Part shown: piece after piece, positions 43,017-52,891 of the stretch
How positions within the stretch are numbered: position 1 is the stretch's first letter
Layout: every line of letters begins with the position of its first letter
From: Paracidovorax avenae ATCC 19860
GTDB taxonomy: Bacteria > Pseudomonadota > Gammaproteobacteria > Burkholderiales > Burkholderiaceae_C
Direction of reading: 5' to 3'
DNA: 64,000 nt
Assembly: GCF_000176855.2 (NCBI RefSeq)
Contig: NC_015138.1
Location: 2,728,001-2,792,000, forward strand
Position numbers and translations under genes: made by a program
Notes under the pieces: generated by a model
Told to the model about the DNA's origin: nothing
The model's input: the letters and a program-made list of their open reading frames with translations, nothing else
Databases searched by the model: none

Positions 43017-43534
43017 ACCACCCACCCGGCGCGGGCGCACCCGCGCGCCGCAAACCCGCGCTCCAGCGCATCGCGGAACATTTCATGGTGCTGGCCCTGG
43101 CCGGCATGGTCGTGGCCGTGTTCGTGAACGTGGTGCTGCGCTACGCGTTCGGCACCAGCATCGTGTCGTACGAAGAGATATCCCGGCTGCTGTTCGTCTG
43201 GCTCGTGGCCGTGGGCACCATCGTGGCCGCCTTCGAGGGCAAGCACCTGGGCTTCGACATGCTCACGGCCCGCCTTTCGGGCGCGCCGCGCAAGCTGCTT
43301 TTCTGGGTGAGCCAGGCGCTGGTGGCACTTTGCATGGTGCTGCTGCTCAAGGGATCGTGGGCGCAGGTGGTGGCCGGCATGGAGAGCTACAGCACCGTGC
43401 TGGGCTACCCGCTCGCCCTCGGCGCGGCGGCCACGCTGGTGCTGGCGGTGGGCCTGCTGGTGGCGCTGGTGCTGGACCTGGTGCGCGGCCGGCCGGCCGG
43501 CGACGATGCGGGCGGCGACGCCACCATCGAGTGA
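43013..43534 (+). CDS. TRAP transporter small permease subunit (DctQ type)
   Basis: 173 aa with four transmembrane helices, as for DctQ: HFMVLALAGMVVAVFVNVVL, then LLFVWLVAVGTIVAAFEG, LLFWVSQALVALCMVLL and ALGAAATLVLAVGLLVALVL. The conserved SYEEISRLLFVWLV motif marks the family. With the large subunit and the SBP it forms a sodium-driven importer, here probably for gluconate or a related sugar acid (inference from gntK and edd). It starts at ATG 43013 overlapping gntK. Confidence 0.92.
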   Translation: MNHPPGAGAPARRKPALQRIAEHFMVLALAGMVVAVFVNVVLRYAFGTSIVSYEEISRLLFVWLVAVGTIVAAFEGKHLGFDMLTARLSGAPRKLLFWVSQALVALCMVLLLKGSWAQVVAGMESYSTVLGYPLALGAAATLVLAVGLLVALVLDLVRGRPAGDDAGGDATIE

Positions 43535-43544
43535 AGGAGCCGCC

Positions 43545-44825
43545 ATGGTCGTGACCCTCATCTTCCTCGGCGTACTGATCGGCGGCATGGCCATCGGCAT
43601 GCCGATCGCTCAGTCGCTGATCCTGACCGGCGTTGCCCTCATGTGGCACCTGGACTTCTTCGATTCCCAACTGCTGGCGCAGAACCTGCAGGCGGGCTTC
43701 GACAACTTCCCGCTGCTGGCCGTGCCCTTCTTCATCCTGGCCGGCGAACTGATGAACGCGGGCGGCCTCTCGCGCCGCATCATCGACCTGGCGCGCGCCT
43801 TCGTCGGCCACATCCGCGGCGGCCTGGGCTTCGTGGCCATCGGCGCCGCGGTGCTGCTCGCGTCGATGAGCGGCTCGGCCATCGCCGACACGGCGGCGCT
43901 CGCCACCATCCTGCTGCCGATGATGCGCCAGCAGAACTACCCGTCCAGCTACAGCGCCGGCCTGCTGGCATCGGGCGGCATCATCGCGCCGATCATTCCG
44001 CCCTCGATGCCGTTCGTGATCTATGGCGTGACCACCAACACCTCGATCAGCAAGCTGTTCCTGGCGGGCGTGTTCCCCGGGCTGATGATGGGCATCTTCC
44101 TCATCCTCGCCTGGTGGTGGATCGCGCGCAAGCACCAGCTGGCGGCGATGGAGCGCGTGGCCTGGGGCGCCCGGATGCGCGCGCTGCTGCACAGCTTCTG
44201 GGCCATGATGATGCCGGTCATCATCCTGGGCGGGCTCAAGGGCGGCATCTTCACGCCCACCGAAGCCGCCGTGGTGGCTGCCGTGTACGCGCTCATCGTC
44301 TCGATGTTCGTCTATCGCGAGATGACGTGGGGCCGGCTCTACGAGGTGTTCCTGGCCGCGTGCAAGACCACCGCGGTGGTGATGTTCCTCTGCGGCGCGG
44401 CCACCGTCACCGCCTACATGATCACCCTGGCCGACCTGCCCAACCTGCTGGCCGACAGCTTCGCCGGCGTCATGGGCAACCCCGTGCTGTTCATGGCGCT
44501 CATGATGGTGTTCCTGCTGGTGGTGGGCACGGCCATGGACCTCACGCCCACCATCCTGATCTTCGGCCCCGTGTGCGTGCCGCTCGCCGTCAAGGCCGGC
44601 ATCGACCCGGTGTACTTCGGCTTCATGTTCATCTACGTGGGCTGCATCGGCCTCATCACGCCACCCGTGGGCACGGTGCAGAACGTGGTGGCCGGCGTGG
44701 GCCGGCTGCGCATGGAAACCGTCATCCGCGGCACCACGCCGTTCCTGCTGGTGTACGTGCTGCTGCTCATCCTCTTCGTGCTCTTCCCGCAGATGGTGAC
44801 CGGGCCACTGCGCTGGCTCCACTGA
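43545..44825 (+). CDS. TRAP transporter large permease subunit (DctM type)
   Basis: 426 aa, normal for DctM, with about twelve transmembrane segments. Family signatures: FPLLAVPFFILAGELMNAGG, LASMSGSAIADTAA, IIPPSMPFVIYGVTTN and CIGLITPPVGTVQN. It forms the sodium-coupled translocation pathway. The ATG at 43545 is preceded by GGAGCC; it lies 10 bp after the DctQ stop. Downstream, the SBP gene starts 50 bp later with CAGGAGA as ribosome site. Confidence 0.95.
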   Translation: MVVTLIFLGVLIGGMAIGMPIAQSLILTGVALMWHLDFFDSQLLAQNLQAGFDNFPLLAVPFFILAGELMNAGGLSRRIIDLARAFVGHIRGGLGFVAIGAAVLLASMSGSAIADTAALATILLPMMRQQNYPSSYSAGLLASGGIIAPIIPPSMPFVIYGVTTNTSISKLFLAGVFPGLMMGIFLILAWWWIARKHQLAAMERVAWGARMRALLHSFWAMMMPVIILGGLKGGIFTPTEAAVVAAVYALIVSMFVYREMTWGRLYEVFLAACKTTAVVMFLCGAATVTAYMITLADLPNLLADSFAGVMGNPVLFMALMMVFLLVVGTAMDLTPTILIFGPVCVPLAVKAGIDPVYFGFMFIYVGCIGLITPPVGTVQNVVAGVGRLRMETVIRGTTPFLLVYVLLLILFVLFPQMVTGPLRWLH

Positions 44826-44875
44826 GCCGCATTTCCCGCATTCCTTCCCATCATTCTTTCCAGGAGACAAACACC

Positions 44876-45892
44876 ATGCGCATCCGTTTCGCCCTCGCCA
44901 CCCTCGTGGCTGCCATCGCCGCCAGCGGCGCGTCCGTCGCCCAGGCCCAGGATTTCAAGCCGCGCATCGTGCGCTTCGGCTACGGCCTCGTGGATAACTC
45001 CAACCAGGGCCGCGCCGTGCGCTTTTTCGCCCAGGAGGTCGAGAAGGCCACCGGCGGCAAGATGAAGGTGCGTGCCATCGGCAACGCCTCGCTGGGTTCC
45101 GACACGCAGATGCAGCAGGCGCTCATCGGCGGCGCGCAGGAGATGATGGTCGGCTCCACCGCCACCCTGGTCGGCATCGTGCCCGAGATGGCCGTGTGGG
45201 ATACGCCCTTCCTCTTCGCCAACGTGAAGGAGGCCGACGCGGTGCTCGACGGCCCCGTGGGCGAGAAGGTGAAGGCCAAACTCGAACCGAAGGGCATGGT
45301 CGGCCTGGTGTACTGGGAGAACGGCTTCCGCAACCTCACCAACAGCAAGCGCCCCGTGACCAAACTGGAAGACATGGGCGACATCAAGCTGCGCGTGATG
45401 CAGAACAACGTGTTCCTCGACAGCTTCAAGGCCCTGGGCGCCAACGCCGTGCCGCTGCCGTTCTCCGAGCTGTTCACCGCGCTGGAGACGCGCGCCGTCG
45501 ATGGCCAGGAGAACCCGTTCAACACCGTGGTGTCGAGCAAGTTCTACGAAGTGCAGAAGTACCTCACCGTCACCAACCATGTCTACAGCCCGTGGATCGT
45601 CACGGTGAGCAAAAAGTGGTGGGACACGCTGAGCCCCGCCGAGAAGAAGGTGCTGCAGGACGCCGCCGTGAAGAGCCGCGACTTCGAGCGCAAGGACACG
45701 CGCGAGGAAGCCGCCAAGGCGCTGGCCGACCTGAAGACCAAGGGCATGCAGGTCAACGAACTGCCCGCGGCCGAAGCCAACCGCATGCGCGAGAAGCTCA
45801 CCTCGGTGAACGCCGGCATCGCGAAGTCGGTGGGGCAGGAGACCTGGGACGCGGTGCAGGCCGCCGTCAAGCAGGCCCGCGGCGGCCAGTAA
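44876..45892 (+). CDS. TRAP transporter solute-binding protein (DctP family)
   Basis: 338 aa. Signal peptide to about residue 24 (ASVAQAQ). The DctP fold follows with the substrate Arg in KLRVMQN and the motif [25 protein letters not shown] (given as the two parts [13 protein letters not shown] and [11 protein letters not shown]). It binds the substrate in the periplasm. The Arg at about 176 is the usual anchor for carboxylates, in line with a sugar-acid ligand. It closes the gntK-TRAP operon and is followed by a perfect 10-bp hairpin. Confidence 0.94.
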   Translation: MRIRFALATLVAAIAASGASVAQAQDFKPRIVRFGYGLVDNSNQGRAVRFFAQEVEKATGGKMKVRAIGNASLGSDTQMQQALIGGAQEMMVGSTATLVGIVPEMAVWDTPFLFANVKEADAVLDGPVGEKVKAKLEPKGMVGLVYWENGFRNLTNSKRPVTKLEDMGDIKLRVMQNNVFLDSFKALGANAVPLPFSELFTALETRAVDGQENPFNTVVSSKFYEVQKYLTVTNHVYSPWIVTVSKKWWDTLSPAEKKVLQDAAVKSRDFERKDTREEAAKALADLKTKGMQVNELPAAEANRMREKLTSVNAGIAKSVGQETWDAVQAAVKQARGGQ

Positions 45893-45931
45893 GGCGCAGC
45901 GGCGCAGGCGGCAGGGCGCGCACGAACCGGC

Positions 45932-45955
45932 CATGCGGCCGAACCCGGCCGCATG
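45932..45955 (+). terminator. Perfect 10-bp hairpin between the TRAP genes and edd
   Basis: CATGCGGCCG / CGGCCGCATG with loop AACC, in the 203-bp gap before edd. No T tract follows. It may stabilise the upstream mRNA, attenuate read-through, or terminate with help of Rho. The rest of the gap shows no operator palindrome of the GATAGCGCTATC type. Confidence 0.55.
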
Positions 45956-46095
45956 CGTCAGCGGCCCTCGCATCGGCCTACACTCGCGGGTCACACGAAA
46001 GGCGTACGATTCCTGCCATGAGAGCCGCGGCCCCGCCCGCGTGCTCCCGCTCCTCTCCCACGTCGATCCTGCAAGGCACCGCCCCACACACCGCC

Positions 46096-47949
46096 ATGCC
46101 ACTCCACGATACCGTCCACACCGTCACCGAACGCATCCGCGAGCGCAGCGCGCCCACGCGCGCGGCCTACCTCGCCCAGCTCGATTTCCATGCGCAGCGC
46201 GACCGCGGCGCCGACCGCCTGGGCTGCGCCAACGTCGCCCACGCCTTCGCGGGCATGCCGGGCAACGACAAGTTCCGCGTCGTCGCCGAGCGCGCGCGCA
46301 ACATCGGCATCGTCAATGCCTACAACGACATGCTCTCGGCCCATGCGCCGCTGCGCCACTACCCCGACCTGATCAAGGAGGTGGCCCGCCAGCATGGCGC
46401 CACGGCCCAGGTGGCGGGCGGCGTGCCCGCCATGTGCGACGGCGTCACGCAGGGCACGCCGGGCATGGAGCTTTCGCTCTTCAGCCGTGACGTGATCGCG
46501 ATGGCCACCGCCGTATCGCTCTCCCACGACGTCTATGACGCCGCGCTCATGCTCGGCGTGTGCGACAAGATCGTGCCCGGCCTGCTGATCGGCGCGCTGC
46601 ACTTCGGCCACCTGCCCACGGTGTTCGTGCCGGCCGGGCCGATGACCTCGGGCCTCTCGAACAGCGCCAAGGCCAAGGTCCGCGAGCAGGCCGCCCAGGG
46701 CCTGGTCGGCCGCGACGAACTGCTGGCCGCCGAATCCGCCGCCTACCACGGCGAGGGCACCTGCACCTTCTACGGCACGGCCAACAGCAACCAGATGCTG
46801 ATGGAGGCCATGGGCCTGCACGTGCCCGGCACCGCTTTCGTCAACCCCGGCGAGGCGCTGCGCACTGAACTCACGCGCGAGGCCGCCCGCACCGTGCTCG
46901 GCCAGCCCGGTGCGCCGTGCGCGCCCATCGGCCGCATCGTCGACGAGCGCTGCATCGTCAACGCGATGGCGGCGCTGCTGGCCACCGGCGGCTCCACCAA
47001 CCACCTGATCCACTGGGTGGCCGTGGCGCGCGCGGCGGGCATCGCCATCGGTTGGGACGATTTCGCGGCGCTGTCGGCGGTGGTGCCGCTGCTCGCCCGC
47101 GTCTACCCCAACGGGAGCGCCGACGTGAACCAGTTCCAGGCCGCGGGCGGCCCGGGCTACGTGATCCGCGAACTGCTGGACGCCGGCCTGATGCACGAGG
47201 ACGTGCTCACCGTGCGGCCCGGCGGCCTGCGCGAGTACACGCGGCTGCCGGTGGAGGATGCCGCGGCCCCCGGCACCGGAAAACTCTCCTGGGCCCCCAT
47301 CGGTGCCAGCGGCGACGACGGCGTGCTGCGCCCGGCGGATGCACCGTTCAGCCCGATCGGCGGCCTCAAGCTGCTCGAAGGCAACCTGGGCCGCAGCGTG
47401 ATCAAGGTCTCGGCCGTGCCCGAAGACCACCACGTGATCGAGGCGCCCGCGCGTGTTTTCGCCTCGCAGGCCGAACTGCAGCAGGCCTTCCAGGCCGGCG
47501 AGCTGGACCGCACCTGCGAAGCCCATCCGTCGCACGGGCTGGTCTGCGTGGTGCGCTGGCAGGGCCCGCGCGCCAATGGCATGCCCGAGCTGCACAAGCT
47601 CACGCCGCCGCTGGCCGTGCTGCAGGGCAAAGGCTACCGCGTGGCCTTGGTCACGGACGGCCGCATGAGCGGTGCCTCCGGCAAGGTGCCGGCCGCCATC
47701 CATGTCTCGCCCGAAGCGCTGGCAGGGGGGCCGCTGGCGCGCGTGCAGGACGGCGACATCGTGCGGCTGGACGCCGTGGCCGGCACGCTGAACGCGCTGG
47801 TGGATCCGGCGGAATGGGCGGCCCGCGTGCCGGCCACCCAGCCCGAAGAACTGGCCCGCGCCGACGGACACGGCTGGGGCCGCGAACTGTTCGCCGGATT
47901 CCGGCGCAATGCGCTCAGCGCGGAAGAAGGAGCCTGCACATGGCTGTGA
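46096..47949 (+). CDS. edd: 6-Phosphogluconate dehydratase
   Basis: 617 aa. Converts 6-phosphogluconate to KDPG, the first committed Entner-Doudoroff step. IlvD/Edd family: [4Fe-4S] Cys in [11 protein letters not shown] and GVCDKIVPG, plus [12 protein letters not shown] and [14 protein letters not shown]. The ATG at 46096 gives normal length; an in-frame ATG at 46018 would add a 26-residue Pro/Ser-rich leader. It overlaps eda by 10 bases. With gntK and the transporter it completes gluconate breakdown to pyruvate and glyceraldehyde 3-phosphate. Confidence 0.96.
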   Translation: MPLHDTVHTVTERIRERSAPTRAAYLAQLDFHAQRDRGADRLGCANVAHAFAGMPGNDKFRVVAERARNIGIVNAYNDMLSAHAPLRHYPDLIKEVARQHGATAQVAGGVPAMCDGVTQGTPGMELSLFSRDVIAMATAVSLSHDVYDAALMLGVCDKIVPGLLIGALHFGHLPTVFVPAGPMTSGLSNSAKAKVREQAAQGLVGRDELLAAESAAYHGEGTCTFYGTANSNQMLMEAMGLHVPGTAFVNPGEALRTELTREAARTVLGQPGAPCAPIGRIVDERCIVNAMAALLATGGSTNHLIHWVAVARAAGIAIGWDDFAALSAVVPLLARVYPNGSADVNQFQAAGGPGYVIRELLDAGLMHEDVLTVRPGGLREYTRLPVEDAAAPGTGKLSWAPIGASGDDGVLRPADAPFSPIGGLKLLEGNLGRSVIKVSAVPEDHHVIEAPARVFASQAELQQAFQAGELDRTCEAHPSHGLVCVVRWQGPRANGMPELHKLTPPLAVLQGKGYRVALVTDGRMSGASGKVPAAIHVSPEALAGGPLARVQDGDIVRLDAVAGTLNALVDPAEWAARVPATQPEELARADGHGWGRELFAGFRRNALSAEEGACTWL

Positions 47950-48593
47950 ACGAACGCAATGCCTTGACCGCGCAGGAGGTGATGCGCGACGCACCGGTGA
48001 TCCCGGTCATCGTCCTGACCGACGTGGCCCATGCCGTGCCCATGGCGCGCGCGCTGGTGGCCGGCGGCATCCACATGCTGGAGGTGACGCTGCGCACGCC
48101 CCAGGCCCTGGCCTGCATGGAAGCCATCGCCCGGGACGTGCCCGAAGCCGTGGTCGGCGCCGGCACCGTGCGCAGCGCGGCCGACGCCCAGGCCGCTGCC
48201 CGCGCGGGCGCACGCTTCGCCGTGAGCCCGGGCTTCACGCCCGCTGTGGGCCGCGCCTGCCGCGACCTGTGCCTGCCGCTGCTGCCCGGCGTGGCCACCG
48301 GCAGCGAGATCATGATGGCGCAGGAGGAGGGTTTCAACGCCCTCAAGTTCTTCCCGGCCGTGCAGGCCGGCGGCCTGGCCATGCTCAAGGCCTGGCAGGG
48401 CCCCTTCGGCGACGTGGTGTTCTGCCCCACGGGCGGCATCCAGCCGGGCAATGCAGCGGACTTCCTGGCACTGGGCAACGTGGCCTGCGTGGGCGGCTCG
48501 TGGCTGGTGCCCGGCGACGCGCTCGCCGCGGGAGACTGGGCGCGCATCACGGACCTCGCTCGGGCCGCCGCGGCATTGCGTCCGGCACGCTGA
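47940..48593 (+). CDS. eda: KDPG (2-dehydro-3-deoxy-6-phosphogluconate) aldolase
   Basis: 217 aa class I aldolase. Schiff-base Lys in FNALKFFPA, catalytic Glu in MLEVTLRTP, phosphate-binding TGGIQPGN. It splits KDPG to pyruvate and glyceraldehyde 3-phosphate. The ATG (47940) is within the end of edd, with GAAGAAGGAG just upstream, so translation is coupled. This is the last recognisable gene of the gluconate unit. Confidence 0.96.
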   Translation: MAVNERNALTAQEVMRDAPVIPVIVLTDVAHAVPMARALVAGGIHMLEVTLRTPQALACMEAIARDVPEAVVGAGTVRSAADAQAAARAGARFAVSPGFTPAVGRACRDLCLPLLPGVATGSEIMMAQEEGFNALKFFPAVQAGGLAMLKAWQGPFGDVVFCPTGGIQPGNAADFLALGNVACVGGSWLVPGDALAAGDWARITDLARAAAALRPAR

Positions 48594-48643
48594 CGGCAGG
48601 AAAGGAGATGTCGCCAGCCCGCGCGGTTGGCGATACTGTCGCC

Positions 48644-48856
48644 ATGAAGACCATCGACGAGATGCTGAACCTCGAACTGCTCACCCCCGAGCAGCACCAC
48701 CAGATCGACGCCTGGATCGCCCAGGCCGATTCGCCGGAGGACATCCTGCGCATGCCTGCGCCGCTCTGGCAGGCGGTCGAGCGCGCCAGTGAGGCGATGG
48801 GGGTCAATGCGGACCTGCTGCGGCCTCCGGCGCTCGACGCGGGGCACGCCCTGTGA
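48644..48856 (+). CDS. Small unknown protein
   Basis: 70 aa: [20 protein letters not shown] at the N terminus, then helical, acidic and soluble, ending [13 protein letters not shown]. There is no signal peptide or membrane segment and no family is recognised. It starts 50 bp after eda with GGAGAT about 38 bp before the ATG, so the ribosome site is not convincing. Amphipathic-helix composition and codon use like its neighbours support coding. It is convergent with the glyoxalase gene, 28 bp away. Confidence 0.6.
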   Translation: MKTIDEMLNLELLTPEQHHQIDAWIAQADSPEDILRMPAPLWQAVERASEAMGVNADLLRPPALDAGHAL

Positions 48857-48884
48857 AGAGCGCCCCGAGGCTTCAAAGACCGTT

Positions 48885-49301
48885 TCAGCGCAGGCCGGTG
48901 CCGGCGACTGTATCGGTCTTGCGCTCGATCAGCTCGATCTTGTACCCATCCGGGTCCGTCACGAAGGCGATCACGGTCGTGCCGCCCTTGACCGGGCCGG
49001 CCTCTCGCGTCACGTTGCCGCCCGCGGCCTTTATCTTCTCGCAGGCGGCGTAGGCGTCCGGCACGCCCAGAGCGATGTGGCCGTAAGCCGTGCCCATGTC
49101 GTAGCTCTCGGTGCCCCAGTTGTAGGTGAGTTCGATCTCGGCCTGGCCCGGGTTGCCGCCATCGAAACCCAGGAACGCCAGCGAGTACTTGTACTCTGGG
49201 TTCTCGGACGTGCGCAGCAGTTGCATGCCCAGCACCTGGGTGTAGAAATCAATCGAGCGCTGGAGATTGCCAACGCGCAGCATCGTGTGGAGGAATCGCA
49301 T
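48885..49301 (-). CDS. gloA: Lactoylglutathione lyase (glyoxalase I)
   Basis: 138 aa. Metal ligands typical of GloA: His in [10 protein letters not shown], Glu in [11 protein letters not shown], His in GHIALGV and Glu in YKIELIE. Glutathione-binding residues are in [15 protein letters not shown]. It converts the hemithioacetal of methylglyoxal to S-lactoylglutathione. The Ni-type length (no Zn-type inserts) applies. An internal ATG (49301) is used over an upstream one at 49328 because MRFLHTM is the usual start. Followed by the SDR gene upstream on the same strand. Confidence 0.95.
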   Translation of the reverse strand: MRFLHTMLRVGNLQRSIDFYTQVLGMQLLRTSENPEYKYSLAFLGFDGGNPGQAEIELTYNWGTESYDMGTAYGHIALGVPDAYAACEKIKAAGGNVTREAGPVKGGTTVIAFVTDPDGYKIELIERKTDTVAGTGLR

Positions 49302-49336
49302 GCGCCGATTGTGCCGCGAGATCGACAACCCGGCGT

Positions 49337-50146
49337 TCAGCCGCCCACGGGCACGGTGTAGTTGAGGGTCATGCGCCCGCCGTCCACCGTGACGATCTCG
49401 CCCGTCACATAGCTGGCGGCGTCGCTGGCCAGCCAGGCCACCACATCGGCGATTTCGCCGGGCTCACCCAGCCGGCCCATGGGTGTGCGGCTCATGATGC
49501 GGGCGCGGGCATCGTCGCTGGTGAGCACGGCCTGCGCGGCCAGTTCCGTCGCGATGGTGCCCGGCGCCACCGCGTTCACCCGCACCCCGCGCGCAGCCAA
49601 CGCCAGGGCCATCACGCGCGTGAGCTGGTTGATGCCGCCCTTGCTCACGTTGTAGCTGGCGATCGTGGGGATGGCCAGCACGCCGTTCACCGAGCTCATG
49701 TTCACGATGGCACCGCGGCCCGCCGCCGCCATCGCGCGGGCCACCGCCTGGCCCACCAGGAAGGAGCCCTTGAGGTTCACGCGCAGCACCGCGTCGAAGT
49801 CTTCCTCGCTCACGTCCAGGAAATCCGCCGCCCGGAAAATACCGGCGTTGTTCACCAGCACGTCGATGCGGCCGTGGGCCTCCAGCACGCGGGCGACCAG
49901 CGCATCCACCTGGGCCTTGTCGCCCACGTCGCAGCGCACGTACAGCGCCTGCGGAAGCTCCGCGGCCAGGGCACTGCCGCGCGCGTCGTCCACATCGGCG
50001 ACGACCACCCGCGCGCCTTCGCGGGCGAAGCGCCGCGCGCAGGCTTCGCCGATGCCCTGGGCGCCTCCGGTGACGATGCAGACGCGGTCCGCGTGGCCGA
50101 AGGAGACCGCGCCGGGAAGGGAAGGGGACATGGAAGAAGGTTGCAT
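49337..50146 (-). CDS. Short-chain dehydrogenase/reductase (SDR)
   Basis: 269 aa classical SDR. The dinucleotide motif is [11 protein letters not shown], followed by NNAGIF, the catalytic Ser in VNMSSVNG and YNVSK (Tyr and Lys). The C-terminal part [14 protein letters not shown] and [11 protein letters not shown] is regular for family members that reduce 3-oxoacyl or sugar substrates. No ribosome site separates ATG 50146 from ATG 50131. It is next to gloA and 18 bp from the regulator on the same strand. Function is not assigned beyond the family. Confidence 0.88.
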   Translation of the reverse strand: MQPSSMSPSLPGAVSFGHADRVCIVTGGAQGIGEACARRFAREGARVVVADVDDARGSALAAELPQALYVRCDVGDKAQVDALVARVLEAHGRIDVLVNNAGIFRAADFLDVSEEDFDAVLRVNLKGSFLVGQAVARAMAAAGRGAIVNMSSVNGVLAIPTIASYNVSKGGINQLTRVMALALAARGVRVNAVAPGTIATELAAQAVLTSDDARARIMSRTPMGRLGEPGEIADVVAWLASDAASYVTGEIVTVDGGRMTLNYTVPVGG

Positions 50147-50164
50147 GGCGCGATGGTAGCGGGC

Positions 50165-51574
50165 TCAGCCCGCGAACCCGTAGGGTGCGAACCGGCTGTG
50201 GTGCTCGTCCACCTCCAGCGCGCGGCCCACGTACGGGAACGCGCGCTGGGGGCAGGCTTCGCGCTCGCATACCTTGCATCCCATGCCGATGGGCGTGGCC
50301 GCTTCAGCGTCCTGCAGGTCCAGGCCTTTGGCGTACACGAGGCGCGGCGCATGCCGTACGTCGCAGCCGAGCCCGATGGAAAAAGCCTGGCGCGGCGAGC
50401 CGTAGCCGTGCTGCCCGCGCGAGACGGTGCGTGCGATCCAGAGGTAGCGCCGGCCGTCCGGCATGGCCGAGAGCTGGGCCAGGATGCGCCCGGGCTGGCC
50501 GAAGGCCTCGTACACGTTCCACAGCGGGCAGGTGCCGCCCGTGCGGCTGAAATGGAAATGCGTGGCCGATTGCCGCTTGGAGATGTTGCCCGCCCGGTCC
50601 ACCCGGATGAAGAAGAACGGCACGCCGGGCGCGCCCGGTCGCTGGAGCGTGCTGAGGCGGTGGCAGACGGTCTCGAAGCCGACCTGGAAGCGCTGCTGCA
50701 GCAACTCGATGTCGTAGCGCAGCGCTTCTGCGGCTTCCAGGAAGGGCCCATAGGGCAGGAGCAGGGCGCCAGCGAAGTAGTTGGCCAGGCCGATGCGGGC
50801 CAGCTTGCGCGATGCGGCATCGCCGGCGAACTCGGGCGCGCCGGCCAGTTCATCGATGGTGCCGGCCTGCTCCAGCAGCGCCAGTTGCGTGCCCAGCTGG
50901 AAGGCCCGCTGCGAACCATCCAGTCCTGCCGCGAGCTGCAGGATCCGGCGCTGCGGGGAAAAGCTGCGCTTGGTCTGTTGCGCGTCGTCCGCCCATTCCA
51001 CGCGCACGCCGTGCCGGCCGAGCCGCTGGACCAGCCAGTCGGTGAGGCGCACGCCAGCGGCGTGCGCCTCGGCCGCCAGCGATTCGGCGGCCCGGTCCAG
51101 CGCATCGAAATGGTTCTGGTGCGCGAAGAAAAAGTCCCGGACCCGCTCGAAGGGCATGGCCACCGGTTCCGCGGCGTCCGAACGCCCGTCCCCGATGCGC
51201 AGCGACAGCATCTCGAGGCGCTCCATGGCCTCGAGATGGCGGTGGTGCAGGGCCAGCACGGCGCGGCCGAGCGCCGGCATCTGCGCCGCCACCTCCTGCA
51301 GCTCGGGCAGCGCGACCGGCTCCGCGGCGCCCGCGAGCGCCTGCCGGAGCCCGGCCACCAGCCGCGCCTCCTCATCCTCGGAAAACTCCTGCACATCGAC
51401 GCCGAGCACGCGGTGGATCTTCAGCAGCACCGACACCGTCAGCGGTCGCTGGTTCTGCTCGATCTGGTTCAGGTAGCTGGGAGAAAGCCCGAGCGCCTGC
51501 GCCAGGGCAATTTGCGACAGCCCGCGTTCCGCCCGCAACTTGCGGAGCTTCACCCCCATGAATGTCTTCTTCAT
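50165..51574 (-). CDS. ScfR/RamB-type transcriptional regulator of the methylcitrate genes
   Basis: 469 aa. N-terminal XRE HTH (residues about 7-62: [20 protein letters not shown] and [20 protein letters not shown]), an IrrE/ImmA-like middle domain, and a C-terminal domain with a Cys cluster ([18 protein letters not shown]), typical of short-chain fatty-acyl regulators (DUF2083). Homologues such as PrpR of Mycobacterium and RamB bind acyl-CoA and control propionate and acetate genes. It is divergent from prpC, with an array of TTCGCA motifs between. The four Cys near the end may hold an Fe-S cluster. ATG at 51574. Confidence 0.88.
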   Translation of the reverse strand: MKKTFMGVKLRKLRAERGLSQIALAQALGLSPSYLNQIEQNQRPLTVSVLLKIHRVLGVDVQEFSEDEEARLVAGLRQALAGAAEPVALPELQEVAAQMPALGRAVLALHHRHLEAMERLEMLSLRIGDGRSDAAEPVAMPFERVRDFFFAHQNHFDALDRAAESLAAEAHAAGVRLTDWLVQRLGRHGVRVEWADDAQQTKRSFSPQRRILQLAAGLDGSQRAFQLGTQLALLEQAGTIDELAGAPEFAGDAASRKLARIGLANYFAGALLLPYGPFLEAAEALRYDIELLQQRFQVGFETVCHRLSTLQRPGAPGVPFFFIRVDRAGNISKRQSATHFHFSRTGGTCPLWNVYEAFGQPGRILAQLSAMPDGRRYLWIARTVSRGQHGYGSPRQAFSIGLGCDVRHAPRLVYAKGLDLQDAEAATPIGMGCKVCEREACPQRAFPYVGRALEVDEHHSRFAPYGFAG

Positions 51575-51588
51575 CGCGCGTCTTTCAG

Positions 51589-51678
51589 TTCGCAGTATTC
51601 GCAATCGTGGCGATCGCATTCGCAAAAATTCGCTTTTTCAGCCCTGTCAATGGGGTGGCATTTTGCGTAAATTGCGAA
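51589..51678. promoter_or_regulatory. TTCGCA repeat array in the divergent promoter of regulator and prpC
   Basis: TTCGCA at 51589, 51598 and 51619, TTCGCT at 51629 and the inverse TGCGAA at 51673. Starts are 9, 21 and 10 apart, close to one or two helical turns. They are probably the binding sites of the XRE-type regulator. The surrounding 140 bp are AT-richer than the genes. Confidence 0.75.
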
Positions 51679-51714
51679 TCACTGCAACCGTCCCATTCGA
51701 CCCCGGAGACCCGC

Positions 51715-52884
51715 ATGAGCACCACCACCGCAGAGGCCGGCACTGTCGCCACCTTCAAGCCGAAGAAATCCGTCGCCCTCTCCGGCGTCACCGCCGGCAA
51801 TACAGCGCTCTGCACCGTCGGCAAGACCGGCAACGACCTGCATTACCGTGGCTACGACATCCTGGACATCGCGGAGGTCTGCGAGTTCGAGGAAATCGCC
51901 CACCTGCTGGTGCACGGCACACTGCCCACGCGTGCCGAACTGAAGGCCTACAAGGCGAAGTTGAAGGCCCTGCGCGGCCTGCCCGATGCCGTGGTCGGGG
52001 CGCTGGAGTCGCTGCCCGCCGCGGCCCATCCCATGGACGTGATGCGTACCGGCGTTTCCGTGCTGGGCTGTGTCCTGCCCGAGAAGGACGACCACCACCT
52101 GCCCGGGGCCCGCGACATCGCGGACCGGCTCTTGGCCTCGCTGGGCTCGATGCTGCTCTATTGGTACCACTTCTCCCACAACGGCCGGCGCATCGACGTG
52201 GAGACCGACGACGACTCCATCGGCGGCCATTTCCTGCACCTGCTGCACGGCGAGAAGCCCGGCGAAGCCTGGGTGCGTGCCATGCACACGTCGCTCAACC
52301 TGTATGCCGAGCACGAGTTCAACGCGTCCACGTTCACGTCCCGCGTGATCGCGGGGACGGGCAGCGACATGCATTCGGCCATCGCGGGGGCCATCGGTGC
52401 GCTGCGCGGCCCGAAGCACGGCGGAGCCAACGAGGTGGCGTTCGAGATCCAGAAGCGCTACGACAACCCCGACGAGGCGGAAGCCGACATCCGCCGCCGT
52501 GTCGAGGCCAGAGAGGTGGTGATCGGCTTCGGCCACCCGGTGTACACGGTGAGCGACCCGCGCAACGTGGTCATCAAGGGCGTGGCCCGGCGGCTCTCGC
52601 AGGAGGCAGGCTCGACCAAGATGTACGACATCGCCGAGCGGCTGGAGTCGGTAATGTGGGAAGTGAAGAAGATGTTCCCCAACCTGGACTGGTTCAGTGC
52701 CGTGAGCTACCACATGATGGGCGTGCCCACGGCGATGTTCACGCCGCTGTTCGTGATCGCGCGCACCAGCGGCTGGGCCGCGCACGTGATCGAGCAGCGC
52801 GTGGACAACAAGATCATCCGGCCCAGCGCCAACTACACCGGCCCGGAGGACCAGAAGTTCGTTCCCATCGACTCGCGCAATTGA
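51715..52884 (+). CDS. prpC: 2-Methylcitrate synthase
   Basis: 389 aa. Citrate-synthase fold with catalytic His in GPKHGGANE and [14 protein letters not shown] (His and Asp region) and family-specific length shorter than GltA. Condenses propionyl-CoA with oxaloacetate. First gene of prpC-acnD-prpF-prpB-like, 7 bp from acnD. The ATG at 51715 follows GGAGACCCGC. The N-terminal tail of 20 residues is variable in the family. Confidence 0.94.
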   Translation: MSTTTAEAGTVATFKPKKSVALSGVTAGNTALCTVGKTGNDLHYRGYDILDIAEVCEFEEIAHLLVHGTLPTRAELKAYKAKLKALRGLPDAVVGALESLPAAAHPMDVMRTGVSVLGCVLPEKDDHHLPGARDIADRLLASLGSMLLYWYHFSHNGRRIDVETDDDSIGGHFLHLLHGEKPGEAWVRAMHTSLNLYAEHEFNASTFTSRVIAGTGSDMHSAIAGAIGALRGPKHGGANEVAFEIQKRYDNPDEAEADIRRRVEAREVVIGFGHPVYTVSDPRNVVIKGVARRLSQEAGSTKMYDIAERLESVMWEVKKMFPNLDWFSAVSYHMMGVPTAMFTPLFVIARTSGWAAHVIEQRVDNKIIRPSANYTGPEDQKFVPIDSRN

Positions 52885-52891
52885 GCGCCCC

